Assembly (NCBI GenBank): GCA_018398575.1 | Contig: JAGTXZ010000003.1 | Coordinates: forward strand, 806,001 to 870,000 | DNA from: Ampelomyces quisqualis | Lineage: Eukaryota; Ascomycota; Dothideomycetes; Pleosporales; Phaeosphaeriaceae | Direction: 5' to 3' | DNA length: 64,000 bases | Notes under the pieces: model-generated | What the model was told of the DNA's origin: nothing | Databases searched by the model: none | Seen by the model: only the letters and a program-made list of their open reading frames with translations | Program-made: the position numbers and the translations under genes | In this document: piece by piece, positions 1 through 11,615 of the stretch | Layout: each line of letters opens with the position of its first letter | How positions within the stretch are numbered: position 1 is the first letter of the stretch

Positions 1-372
1 CGTACGGAGTACACAGCTCGTCTTCCACAACGGTGTTACGGAGTAGTTGTACAGAGGGATAATATGTCATTTGGAAGCTCTTCATACGCTACAGCTCCTC
101 CCATTGAGTAAATTTCAAACCCATTTCCGGCGTTAAGTTTTAAAGCTTTGCAGCTCGCTCGGCGTTCCATCGGTGTTGACAACGTGCAGTGCGTTACATG
201 TATAGCCCGAAATGACCACATGCTCCGGTGCACCCCGTTGTCCTTCTAAGAAGTGTTGCTGACACTCGTTGGATTCCTTTGTTGCTGTTGCACTCAACGC
301 GTCGCCACTCTCCTATGCGTGTCTGCACGAGACTCGGAATTTACGCACGGTACCCTCTCGCGTGCAGCCGTA
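1..372. other. upstream flank of the first gene, no gene seen
   Basis: No reading frame here looks like a protein. The frame of the downstream transporter stays open upstream of position 373 but has no ATG there, so this stretch is read as its promoter and leader. Confidence 0.5.
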
Positions 373-2027
373 ATGCACTCGCAAACACGTCGACACTCGA
401 GCGAGGAGGGCGCGTCGGTCCTCTCGCCCCTCGAATCGACCTTCTCCATCCCGAGCGCGCCGCCCAAGAAGAAAAAGCCATGGGTGCTCCTCGTCGTATT
501 GGCCATGTTCCTGATTGGCGTGATTGACGTAGGCGCCTTCCTCGGTGATCCACCCAAGACACGGGTTTATGAGGCCAATATCTGTCTCTCGTATTATCGC
601 GAACGCGACGCGTCCGTCATCGGCGCTGACGGAACCATAGCCGAGCAGCTGTGCAAGATCGACGCCGTGCAGCAGCGCCTGGCGATGATATTTGGGTGGC
701 AGGAAACCTTCGATGCCGTCCCGGCTATACTGCTCGCGGTGCCCTTTGGGACGCTGGCTGACCGGGTGGGCAGGAAGTGGATCTTCACGGCCAGCCTGAT
801 GGGCCTGCAGCTGAACTCTGCATGGGTGCTGCTGATCTGTAAGCCACATGGGTAAATGTGGGGATGCGGGGGAGCTGACCCTCGACAGGCTATTTCAAGA
901 CATTGCCGCTGCAGTGGACCTGGTTGTCGTCGGCATTCTTCCTTATAGGCGGCGGGCCTCCGGTTAGCATTGCGCTGGCCGTATCCATGATCGCAGACAT
1001 CGCGCCGCCGCAAAAGCGGACGACCATCTTTCTGTACCTGACGGCCTCGGCACTAGTGGCCGAGATGCTGGCACCACTCATGGCCGCAAAGCTCATGGAG
1101 AAGGGCGATTGGCTGCCGCTCCTGCTGGCGCTCGCCATACAGCAAGTTGGCATCTGCATCGCCTTTCTCTTTCCGGAGACGTTGCATCTGCGGGACTTGC
1201 CAGAACCCAAGGACAACGACGATCAAGCCATGGAGCTACAGCCCAAGGGCGGTCACTTCACGCTAAAAGCTCAGCTACACAATTTTCGAGTTGCGTACAT
1301 GTTCCTCAAGAGCGACTTGCAACTAGGCCTAGTCGTTTTCTCGTTCCTCGTAAACAGGCTTGGCAGACAGGCCATCACTCTGCTGGTCAGGTACGCCTCC
1401 AAGCGCTACGGCTGGCAAATCAAAGATGCGGCATACCTGCTCTCATTTCGAGCTGCTGCAAACCTGGTCGCTGTCGCCGTAGTCCTCCCCCTGGTCAACT
1501 GGTTCCTACTCAAGTACCTTGGACTGCCCGCTCATTGGGCTGATCTCTGGCTCTCACGAGGTTCCATTATTTTGACGACAATCGCCTTCTTCATCATGGG
1601 CATTGCCGCATATCCTGCCTTGCTTGTCTTTGGATTACTCATCTACAACTTTGGCACAGGGTACAACGCAGCGATGCGGTCCGTTGCCATACACGTCATC
1701 GGTGGACAAGCCAGCCCTGACGTAGGTAAGCTCATGACTACAATCGCCATTGTAGAGGCAATTGGCGCCATGATTGCGGGGCCAATGTTGAGCGAGTTTT
1801 TCCAATGGGGCATGGACCTCGGCAGCGCCTGGCTCGGCTTGCCTTTCCTGGCCTCTGTGGTCATATTTGCACTGATGACTATTCTCACCTTTGCTATCAG
1901 CGTCAAAGACCGTGAGATTGGATACATGGAGGTGCAAAGTGAGGATGAGGATGAGGATGACATGCTGACTGAGCTGGGCAGGAGCTCTGCGCTTGATGAT
2001 GAGGCTGCACCAGGACATGTACTTTGA
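373..2027 (+). CDS. MFS transporter, 534 aa, two exons
   Basis: This is a membrane transporter of the major facilitator superfamily, probably a proton-coupled exporter or importer; the substrate cannot be read from the sequence. Exons are 373-838 and 889-2027. The 50-bp intron has donor GTAAGC, branch-like GCTGAC and acceptor CAG, and the join restores the frame through a Cys codon. The N-terminal 35 residues are charged (PKKKK) and end at the first hydrophobic segment. The loop after TM2 carries the MFS signature A (G-T-L-A-D-R-V-G-R-K). About twelve hydrophobic segments follow, and the tail is acidic (E-D-E-D-E-D-D) before the stop. The start at 373 is the first in-frame ATG. The length fits the family. 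The gene stands alone, with an unrelated gene downstream on the same strand. Confidence 0.9.
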
Positions 2028-2468
2028 ACATGCCAAACGCTGCTCGGTGGGCTTTTCCAGAAGGACCATAACGATGCGACGCAAAAAAAACCCCCTACAG
2101 AAACAAACATGAACCACACCACAGACAGGCGCTCAGGCTGCGCACTCCCATTTGCAGTTGTGTCCGTTTGAACCACACTGGATGCACACAAAACGTCCCT
2201 TCTTCAAGCACTGAGGTGCAACTGCCTGCTGTAGAACAAGCCGGTGCAACACATGGCACGACAACGACGGTGTGGAAGGGACTCCCGCCCCGCTGCCGCT
2301 CTCTTCTGGTCCACCGCCTCTGTTGTCTCTCGTCTCCAGGTTGTGCTGCCTTGTCCCCGTCACTGCTACTTCTTGTCAACACCTCATTAGCAGAAAGCAG
2401 AATTTGCTACTTTGGAACACCGTCCGGGTGCTTACTTTCCAGCGACATTTATTCATCCCGTCATCCAG
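2028..2468. other. intergenic, no gene seen
   Basis: This is the spacer between the first transporter and the Ser-rich protein, both on the + strand. It should hold the 3' UTR of the first and the pyrimidine-rich promoter or leader of the second. Short frames here are not protein-like. Confidence 0.5.
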
Positions 2469-5400
2469 ATGCTCGCCCGGCCCTCCAGCGATGCAGGCAC
2501 GCGTCTCCGTCGTTCCAAGTCGACGTCGAGCGCTCACAGACCCCCACCTGCCATTCTGGAACCCTTCGACTTGAGTGTAGCCAAACAACAGGCTCTCGCC
2601 GCGGCTACTGCGGCTTTTGCTCGAGCACAGGCACAAGTTGCAGCCGACCAAGAGACCAAACGCAACGCTGAAGTCTCGCGTTCGAAGAGCAATGCTAGTC
2701 GGAAGTCGACCATAATGCAAGGCCAGGGAAGCCATTTTCCAGCTCGCGGATCCAGCTTTCGTGCTTCCCAGACTCAGAACCCAGCGCAAGGTGGCATCTC
2801 ACAGCGACCATCTCGAGCAGCGACCATGAAGACCGAGGAGTTTCCTCCCTTTTATCCCACGCCTAGTATTGATAGACCAACTTCCGCACCCAGACCTCTT
2901 TCGGCGCAGCCCTCCATCGCCTTCAGTGAGCACTCCCGACCAAGTACTCAGCCTAAGACTTGGCGTTCCGGTGCTTCATCGTCAATTACGTCGCAGCAGA
3001 TTCGCAAAGCACGGTCCATGTACTACGCCAGCAGTGTCCAGACAGGCTCACCGATTGCCCGCCCACCGACCATGCACCTTGCTACTCCGTCTACTGCCCA
3101 AGCGTCTTCCGCAATTGACACCTCAGCTGCACCTCCAGTGAGCCGCACTCTGGCAGTTTCACCTCTCGCAGAGCCTCGCATACCAGTCGTCGTCGCAGCG
3201 GACGAATCTGTTGACAAGGCACGTGATGTATACTTGCAATCTTTCCAGCAGCGATCGGTCAAGCACAAGCCCTCGCTATTCCTGGCACCGTTCATCAAGA
3301 GGCAGGACAAAGCAAAGGACAAGAGCAAGCGGCAGACCAGTTCTAGCCTCGCCACTGTACATCCTAGCAGTCACCAAACGCCGATTGACTCAACCATCGA
3401 CCTCGCCTTGAAAGATTTTATGCCGGAAGGTGACAAAAAAGATAGAAGATCATTCTCTGGCTCGCTCAAGAGCAAGATCAAGAGAGTTTTCAGACGCTCG
3501 TCTAGGCCGTCCCCAAGACTGCCAGTGCAACAAATTGAGGCCAGCCGTGAGTACTTCGGCACGGACCCGGTCGATGTGCACGATGCAGACAATCTGTACG
3601 CGATACCAAGCCCAGACGATGCTATGCTGCAACGTGTTCGAGCCCGTACTCCGTCCCTCGAGCCCATTCGTCCCGTTTTTGCTCGATCTGGGTCTCGCGC
3701 CAGCAGCAACGGTAGCGCACGAAGCACTCGTAGCAACCGCAGTCTGCACAGCGAAGTACATGCCGCGAATCCGTCCGTATCACGTGTGACTAGCTGGGGT
3801 ACGACATCCACTGCGGACACACTAGCGCAGCGCGCCATCAAGCGGCTCACAGTCATACACGAATCCAAGGACAGCATTGGAAGCGAAGCAGATCGCATCG
3901 CATCCTTGTCAACAAAGCGAAAGTCGCTTCCCGCTGGCGCTCTTTCTGCCTTTCGCGAACCCATGCCTATGGAGAGCCTAACGGAGGAATCTTCAACTCC
4001 CGTCGATCCGAAACGTGTCTTTTCCGCCTTGATGAAGGAGATTGAGATCTCCAAAGCTGCAGAAAGAGTGCCGCACTCACCCGAACGAACACCTGGTGCC
4101 GAGAGCGACGTCTTCGAGTCGAGCAAAACTAAGATATTACATTCTGGCAACTGGGATCTTCACAAGCTCGCCGATAGAGACTTTCGGTCAAGTACGAGAC
4201 ACGAAGATCGGCAGCCCCCGGCGCGTACGCCCGACGCTGCAGCACAGAGCACACAAGGCAAAACCAGCTCGTTCCGAACGCTTGGAAGAGTTATTACGTC
4301 TACGATCCGCAACGTTAGCCCAGCGGAGTCGCGTTCCTTGCCGTGTCCCGAGCAACCAATCGGTGTACGAGGGACTGTGCGCATTCCACAGGACGATGTG
4401 GAAACATCATCCGCTGCGACGACACCCGACACAGAAGAAGACTGTAAAAACATCGACGCAAGGTGAGGAAAGACCGTTTCTGATGTTGAATCTCGAGCAT
4501 TGACTTGTTTAGGTTGAGTTTGCAACGCCAACTACCCCAAGCATTTTCGCCGTCCCCTGCCCAGATTGAGAAGCGAGTTGCGAGAGCCAAGGATCGTTGG
4601 AAGACCCCTTTGGACGACGTGCAGCAACTTGAGTTTCCACGTGAGACAGACAGGACGTACAGCACGGTAACGTTCACTCAGCATACAGAATTGCAAGACC
4701 GCCACGAGCCTGTGGATCAGGCGAAGCTCGACCTTGCCGACACCAAATTACCGCGCGAGCCTCCAGTATCGCCACCTCCGCGCGCGATGATGTCGCCTTT
4801 GTCGCCAAGCGTCTACTCTCGAAACACCGATGGTGCCAGTATTCTCCCGAATGATAGTGTAATCTCATTCAATCTGCCAAACGAGCTTGAACGACATCAC
4901 GATGGAGGCTCGGCTGTTATTTTGACCAGCCAATCGGTACGCAGCTACGTCGTGGGCACGCCTTCACCACGCCGTTCAGACTCGGCGCGATCGAGTCGCG
5001 ATTGGAAAGCATGGTTGTCGCATGAGGTGTCTAGTATGGGACTCACAAGCCAAGACGAGCTCAAAATACATGAGCAATACTTCACGCCTTCTGGAAAGCA
5101 TGCTGCAGAGCCCATATGCTCATCGCCTACTGAGGATGATGACACAACTGTCATCCTGCGGCCTTCCTGCGACACCGTCATTCTAAAAACTGCACAGCAT
5201 ACTCCAATGAACATCCTGCCTAGCACCGAAACCGTCGAGGCAGAAGTGTCCAAAACTTTGGATAGGCAATTCGTGTGTGCGACTGATTCAGATATTCTCG
5301 AAAGATCACAGCCGCACACAAACAGGATCAAAGAGGTGACTCCAGACAATACGCCCCCGACAATGGAGCACACCTCACGAAGGCTCTCAAGACCAGGGTC

Positions 5401-6313
5401 GACACCTCTGTTGTCCAAGCAGCGCCCTGCCCTAGCGCGGAGCCCTGGCTCATCAGGATCACAACAGTTGGTAGAAACCCCAACCTCTGCTCGAATGAAT
5501 GACCGGTTTCCTTTCATCAATACTGGTCGGCGCTCAAGCAGCAATAGCGCCAGGTCATCTCGCTTGTCCAGATCCCCGCCTGACAGCGTGACGTCGTCAA
5601 CCAAGTCTTCAAAAGCGAAGACCGATTCCAGGATCTACACTGACCTGTCCGCACCTACCAATGAGCCGGTGTGGCGCACACCTATCACGTACTTGAGAAG
5701 TGACGAGGTGTCACAAGATGCAAAGGAAAACATCACTCCGCCGTCCCTGAAGGCCAACAAGGGCAAAATCACATCGCAAACCCCGCGCCTAGGAATGACA
5801 TCGCGTGCAAAGTCCTTGCAACCTCTTTCATCGACCATGCTCAACCGGAGCACGGCGAACATTGGCCAATATACATCAAATGTTCCCGAGATGAAACACC
5901 CAAAGTACTTCTCAAACCCCGCCGCCTCCCCGCCGCGGCCTCGGATACGTGCCATTGCCCGCCCGGTCTCCCCCGACAAGCTAAGTCGCCGCCCCAAAAG
6001 CGCTTTCGATCTCCGCGGTACCCCCAGGTCTGCGCTTCCACGCCCCACTTCGGAGCTAAGACGGCCCACATTGCATCTTAAGACTTCATCCAGCTCTCTC
6101 GCCATGACCAAAGAGCCCAGCCCAGGTGCTGAGCAGCGCTTCATTGATAGTGTCCTTGAAGAGGGCGAGCGTAGCGGCAGTATCACCCCAGGTCAGCGTA
6201 TGGCTGATCACTTTTTGCGCGAGAGGAAGAGTACGGGATTGCTACTTGACAGTGGTAAGCAACAACGAGGGCACATGAAGCTCATCAGGGAGGATACACC
6301 AGCATTTCTTTGA
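2469..6313 (+). CDS. large Ser/Pro-rich, mostly disordered protein, 1264 aa
   Basis: I do not recognise a catalytic domain. Exons are 2469-4462 and 4513-6313. The 50-bp intron has donor GTGAGG and acceptor TTTAG, and the join gives an Arg codon in frame. The protein is dominated by Ser, Thr, Pro, Arg and Lys. Short basic clusters lie near residues 320-350 of the first exon, and many S-P, T-P and R-x-x-S sites suggest heavy phosphorylation. A helix-prone Ala/Gln stretch sits near residue 45. Low-complexity patches lead to a short conserved-looking C-terminal segment (about the last 60 residues) rich in Glu and Arg. The start at 2469 is preferred over an in-frame ATG at 2412 (1283 aa), because the residues after 2469 read like a natural N-terminus. 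It may be a cytoskeletal or signalling scaffold, but that is only inferred from composition. Confidence 0.75.
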
Positions 6314-9300
6314 TTTTCGGGTATGAAGAGACGACGCTGCTAGTACACAAGATATGGATACTCGGGTGTATGTATTCCGAGGACGCTTTGAGGAGTAATG
6401 GCGAATTATGCCGTGGTTTGGACAGCTAATTGTATGGAGTGGTTTGGATGTGAGACTGCGGTTCTGGATGGCTACCTCGTACAGCATATGTCGATATTGT
6501 AGCGTTCGTAGTCGTAATGGATGAGATATCCCTATCGTTGTTCTTGTCTCCGTGAGCGGTGTTGCTAACTTGTAAAGATTGGAGGGCACGCCAGTCACAC
6601 GAGGAATTGTTACTAGCTAGTGTCGCAAGGTGAAAAGGCCACGTTGCAACTTGGTCAGATTGACCCAGGTTTTGAAAATATGTCATACCTCCAACACCAG
6701 GGAGCTCATGGCATCACTACTAGATTAGAGTTTCAACAAGCTTCATCACGTCGATAACACTATATACGTCCTTGCTTCCTACTAACGTCAGATCCACTTA
6801 ATCTCTGCGTTATCCTTTCTCCAAGGTTAGTAAGAAAGGGGACTTGTCCTCTACGTGTTTAAGCTTTACAAGAGGCTCTCCCTACAAGGTTTTCTCTTGT
6901 GTAGTATCCGTATAAGAAGGGCTTTCTTGTTTTTAAGCCTTGTAAGCTATCTTGTGGGGCACAAGGAGGAAGAGAGAAGCTAAGATGTGCGGTTTGCAGG
7001 TGCGTAGGCGCCTTGTACGATGCTGTCCTTTGGCTGGCGGAGAGCAGGGGAATGACTAGGTGTTCTATCTATAGCTTCACCCATCTATGTATTCCAAGGG
7101 AGGTTCTTGCGTTAAACTATATTGATTAATCAAATTTTCTCCATCGACCCGTGATGGTCGCAAGATGTTGAGATTCTTCATATTATCGATGCTTTTTCTG
7201 TCTTTAAGTCGTGGAGCTGACTCCTAGATGATCTCTTTGATTTCGTGCGAGATGCTTGGGAAGGATTCTATCTTTTCGGGTCCCTGGAAGCTCGTGGAAA
7301 GCGATCCTGGGTATCCGTTTGGGGCAGGTATGTTCATGAGAATAACGATGAATAGACTAGCTCCGTACGTGTCAAGGAGAAGTTCTTCGCTCAATTCTCA
7401 ACATATTTGCTCGGCGCTACATGTGGGAGGAAAGAGTCACTTAGCGTGCGCCACAGTGACACCGGCGGCAAGTGAGACATCATCCTGTGACGTTGACAAA
7501 GAATGCAATGCGACAGCCCCGAGCTCTAGTTTTGGTTCCTAGCATTTTCGTTCTCATCAGTGTTTATGTGAGAAGTGGGCGCTGTTTTCTGACTATCGCC
7601 GCCATGTGTAGCCAGAGGATGAATGAGATCACCATACAGCCAGAGCCTTATTTGTGTTGTCTGTTACATGCAAGTAAGCCCGCGTTTGTGGCACGCAGAG
7701 TCCGCAACGAACATATCAAATCAAATATGGCACCCATATTTGATTTATTTGGTAAAGCTTAGCAGCTAGGCTATATCTGTTTGTTTATTTAGTGTTTTAG
7801 AGCGTCTATATTTGTTTATGTAACAGATTTTTAGTTAAAGTCTTAGTATCTGCATATACAAGTCTTAGCGCTTAGGTTACAGTATTGTAATTGCTATCGT
7901 GATCGAGGTCAGATCTTTGGATCCCACCAAGCCCTCCAGCTGAAGTATATCCACAATCTTTTGCGCCTTGATCGTGTCCAGGTTCTGTGTGTGATCTGTA
8001 GTGGTTTGCCAACAGCAAGACGCAGAACTCGTTCGAAGTTTTTCGCAACCCATTTGCGGCGAATAACGGATATGACGTTTTGAATGAGGATTTCTCACTT
8101 ACTCATGAAGCACACTGCCGGCAAGTGGTCGGTCGTGTAGGTACGAGTTGCCAACGCTGGGCTTCATTTTGTGGACAGGAAGGCTGCGATCGGATTTCCT
8201 GGCTGCGCTTGTAGCAAACATATATCTAGTCCATGAGTTTCAACTGGAAGCCAATTAAACTAGTTTGGTGCGTAAATGCGCGCTTATGGGCTTCACTGTA
8301 GGTAGTTTCTTCTGGGCGGCTCGTGCAAGAGCACGTTTTGTGCAGGACCTTGTGGGCACCGTGGCCAGTAGCAGGACTAGTTTATAATTTCAGAAGAACA
8401 AGATAACTTACTTTTCACTCCGTTCTGCTGAGGGAGAGATGTTCTTGCTGTGGCGGTGACGAACTTCACTGTGTTTTGATTACGCTAACATTGGTCGAGC
8501 CTGGCGCAAGTCTTGCGCCGCTTCTCAGAGAGCAAAAGACAAGAACTGCCGGATTCTTCTTCAACGCCGACTCCTCACATACACGTCATACTAATACTCG
8601 TGACGCGCCGACCAAGATGTCGGTGAAGCTTTGAAGTCCCTGTGTTGCGTTAAGGCTGCATAAAAATAGACCTCTAGTACGTTTGCGCTGGAGATAGAAA
8701 ATTAGGACGTACTTGTCCTATCATAACCCCAAAAACCCGCAAGTAAAACGGCCCACGAACCTACCAATGGCCGTTTGTACATCGTGGGCAGACATTCGCG
8801 CAAGAAGTTGCTTCGTAGTGACATGCCGCAGCGGAATCGATGCCTCGCACCGCTACCAGTCCGTGTCTCAGCCTCCAAAAGAAAAAGCAACACAACAAAT
8901 TGCAACAAGGATAGCGCAAATGCTCGCAACCACCAGCTCGCGACGCCTACAGTTTCACGCGTACGACTATATACCTTCTCCCTAACCAGATACCACAGTT
9001 TGTACCACCCCTCCTAACCTCCCTTCTCAAATCACTTTCCACACACCCTCGTCTCTATACATCTCCCCCAAGCCTACTGGAACCCAACAACCTCCCTTTT
9101 CTCCCCTTGTCACTACAGCCACAACGACCAAAAAAGCCTCACACAAGCAAAACCGCGACGACGCGAAACAAGCCCAATCGGTATGTGGGATGACACCGCA
9201 AACGTCTATATTGAGCTCGCAGATCGCTGCTGCCGGCATTCGAGAGCTGGGGCATCCGTGTTACCGATGTGAGACTCGCTACCGGAGTTCGGAATGACCC

Positions 9301-9684
9301 AAATTGCGAACGAAGCTGGGAAAGGGATGGAGGGCGGGGCCATGTAAAGATGTGATGCTTGATGGGAGTGTTGGGGAAGAATGATGAGTGTGACAAGGAA
9401 GTAGGGAATGAAAGAGTGAAACGATGTGTAGGAAGAAGAAGGACATGTGACTGCCGATAAAGGCGGTGCACGTCGCGCGCTGGAGTCTGCTGGGTAGATG
9501 GGAGAAGTGTGACGGGACGGTGATGTAGAACGCAAGTCGCTTTGAGTTGAATTCGCTGTGGAAGAGTAAATGCTCTCTGTATGGCCCAAACACCATGGAA
9601 ATGCAATGTTTATTCTACCATGCATGTCTGCAAAACCCCCGCATCACTTTCATCTCGTCCTACTCGTACATGTCCAAAACCCAG
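6314..9684. other. 3.4-kb gene-poor region
   Basis: No convincing gene is visible on either strand. The short frames at 7228-7542, 7472-7762, 8713-8985 and 9139-9625 have no family features. Positions 6720-7000 contain many scattered CTTGT and ACAAG words. Positions 7700-7880 are AT-rich and include a 13-bp inverted repeat. From about 8990 to 9180 the + strand is C/A-rich, then from 9250 to 9560 it is G-rich. The region may hold decayed transposon sequence and an unannotated transcript, but nothing proves either. Confidence 0.5.
7718..7746. repeat. 13-bp perfect inverted repeat with 3-nt loop
   Basis: The arms at 7718-7730 and 7734-7746 are exact reverse complements (AAATCAAATATGG and its partner) around the loop CAC. 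The arms are AT-rich and lie in a gene-free stretch. This could be a hairpin from a degenerate transposable element; no target duplication was found. Confidence 0.6.
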
Positions 9685-11615
9685 CTAGAAATCCCACAAC
9701 GTCCCAAAGGCATGTAAACCCTGTTTCCTACACCCCTGCATCATCTCATCATTCCCCTGCATATTCGACGTGATGAAAATGACCTCCGCGCCGAAGCGCG
9801 TCCACGTATCCTTCAGCAACTCCATAGTATCTGGGCGACCTCCGCGTTGTTTCGAGTCCCATAGGATCATGCGCTCGGGCTCGATGTGCTTCTTAATCAG
9901 CCCGGTGATGGTGGGTCCGAAAGTGCGTTCTTGATCGGAGCCGATCCAGATAAGGAACCAGTCAGAGGATTGTATGCAGGTGGATAGCGCGGCGCCGATT
10001 CCTGTGCCGGTGCAGATGCGGATGCCGCGTTTGAACATGAGGGAGGCGTGCCCCACGCCAGCTGTGGTGTGTTAGTGTCTGGTAGGGTATCGTGTGGCAA
10101 GGATAAGTGCGCACCAAACTTGAGCTCGCGAGTCCATACTGTCTTGGGTGGATTGGCGACGAGATTCTTGGTGAAGTCGCCTTGTACACCGCAGATCATG
10201 TAGTGGTGCGTTGACTTGCGGCCTTGGCTGATGATACCGAAGGCGTGGTACTCCATGATGGAAGTACGGCTGATGCGTCCCAGAAGACCTTGTTGCATGC
10301 CGCGCTCGAAGCGGAGTACTGCCACTTTAGGCGAAGGGATCTCGACTTCTACTGCGACTTCGCGAAGTGTGACCCATGGGATCAGGATACTGGGCGGTGT
10401 TAGCAATGTTCGTTGCATGGGTGCGAGCAGCTTGCAAGATTGTCATGAAGACAGCAAACCACAATTCTTGCGTGCTCAACAAAGAGTGCGAGTCGGTATG
10501 CCATTCTCCACGCTTGATATCGTATAGATCTCCGATGACTACAAAGACCCATGTCATCTAACGAATGTCAGCGATCGCCGCAACGAAAAAGCGTGAGCTA
10601 GAATAACATACAGCAAGACCCAGCCAGCCTACAAAGCGATGATGCTTCTCGAACACATTGTGGTAAGTACTAGTGACCCGTTAATAATTTTCACAAGAGA
10701 CCGAAAGTAGAGCTACAGACTTGCGAATCCACGGGAACGCGCTCAACACCGAAACAATAATGAACACATTCGTGATAATGCCACTAGCAATAACGGCAGG
10801 ATGTTGAACCGCGCGATACCGAATAATATCTACGATCTTGTACACCAGCCAACTAGACGTTACATTAGTACACAGTTCTCAGACTAGCGTTGGTTTCTTC
10901 TTACGCAGCGCCGGATAGAGCACATCCCGAATGAATCCCACCAACGTGCTGCAAGACGGACGTAGCCGCGTACTTGACGCACAGTGGGGCCCACTAGTAA
11001 TTTACGGTTAGCATAAGGTCGATTGCTCGAAAAGGGCCAGCAACCTACACCTTTCAAGCCGTATATGGCGACCATGTAGAGGAAGCGCATCCACAACTCA
11101 TTGCGGAACAAGATCGCAGAGAGAAGGTTACCCAGTACAACTGCGCCAAGATGGTTTGCGGCGTAGGGAAAGCGGCCGAGCGCGGTCATGACGATACCGG
11201 TCAAGTTGAACAGGATGATGAAAGTGAAGAATTTTCGATACGTGTTGAACCACAGATCGGCAAGGATCCAACGTGGGATCTTTTGCTTTGCTGGTGCCGG
11301 CTTTTGGGGGACCGTGGTCTCTAGTGCGGCGGCATTGATCGATCCGCGTCTGGCTGCTGGGCTTGCTACCGGCCATGACAATGACAGATCCGGTATGCTA
11401 GGATTCGGTGTGATGCCTTCGTGTACTGGCGAGAGAGGCGATAGGTGTGTGTTGACGCGAAGAGACTGCATACGAATGGTCTGCTCTTGGCCAATGTACG
11501 AGAATGAATGCGGAGCAGTCACCTCTGTTGAGCTGGCAAATATGCCCTTCTCTGCGTCGTCCATCGAGTCATTGCTGAGGTCACGAGTAAGGTGACCTGC
11601 TGGTTGGTCGACCAT
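9685..11615 (-). CDS. tmpA: TmpA-type integral membrane flavoprotein, 539 aa, seven exons
   Basis: This looks like the homologue of Aspergillus nidulans TmpA, a plasma-membrane flavoprotein oxidoreductase linked to signalling for asexual development (known for the family; function here inferred). Exons on the minus strand are 11615-11049, 10993-10905, 10852-10721, 10669-10612, 10557-10436, 10389-10115 and 10061-9685; all joins keep frame. Residues 1-110 are a variable cytosolic region. Several membrane segments follow, including the G-G-I-H-S-G-C block created by the exon 1-2 join. The oxidoreductase half contains E-V-E-I-P-S-P-K-V and G-L-L-G-R-I-S-R. The NAD(P)-binding part contains G-T-G-I-G-A-A and ends with F-G-T-L-W-D-F. 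Intron 5 (10435-10390) starts with GC rather than GT; splicing there restores the family sequence. Length and domain order look complete. Confidence 0.85.

Noticed and set aside
253..372. N-terminal extension of the first MFS transporter
   Set aside because: The frame is open but has no ATG before 373; the hydrophobic-looking residues would need a non-standard start.
8501..8520. Short palindrome GGCGCAAG/CTTGCGCC
   Set aside because: Eight-base arms in 64 kb are expected by chance and no gene is near.
11043..11051. Alternative donors GTGTAG and GTTGCT for tmpA intron 1
   Set aside because: Only GTAGGT at 11048 gives the phase that reads G-G-I-H-S-G-C in exon 2.
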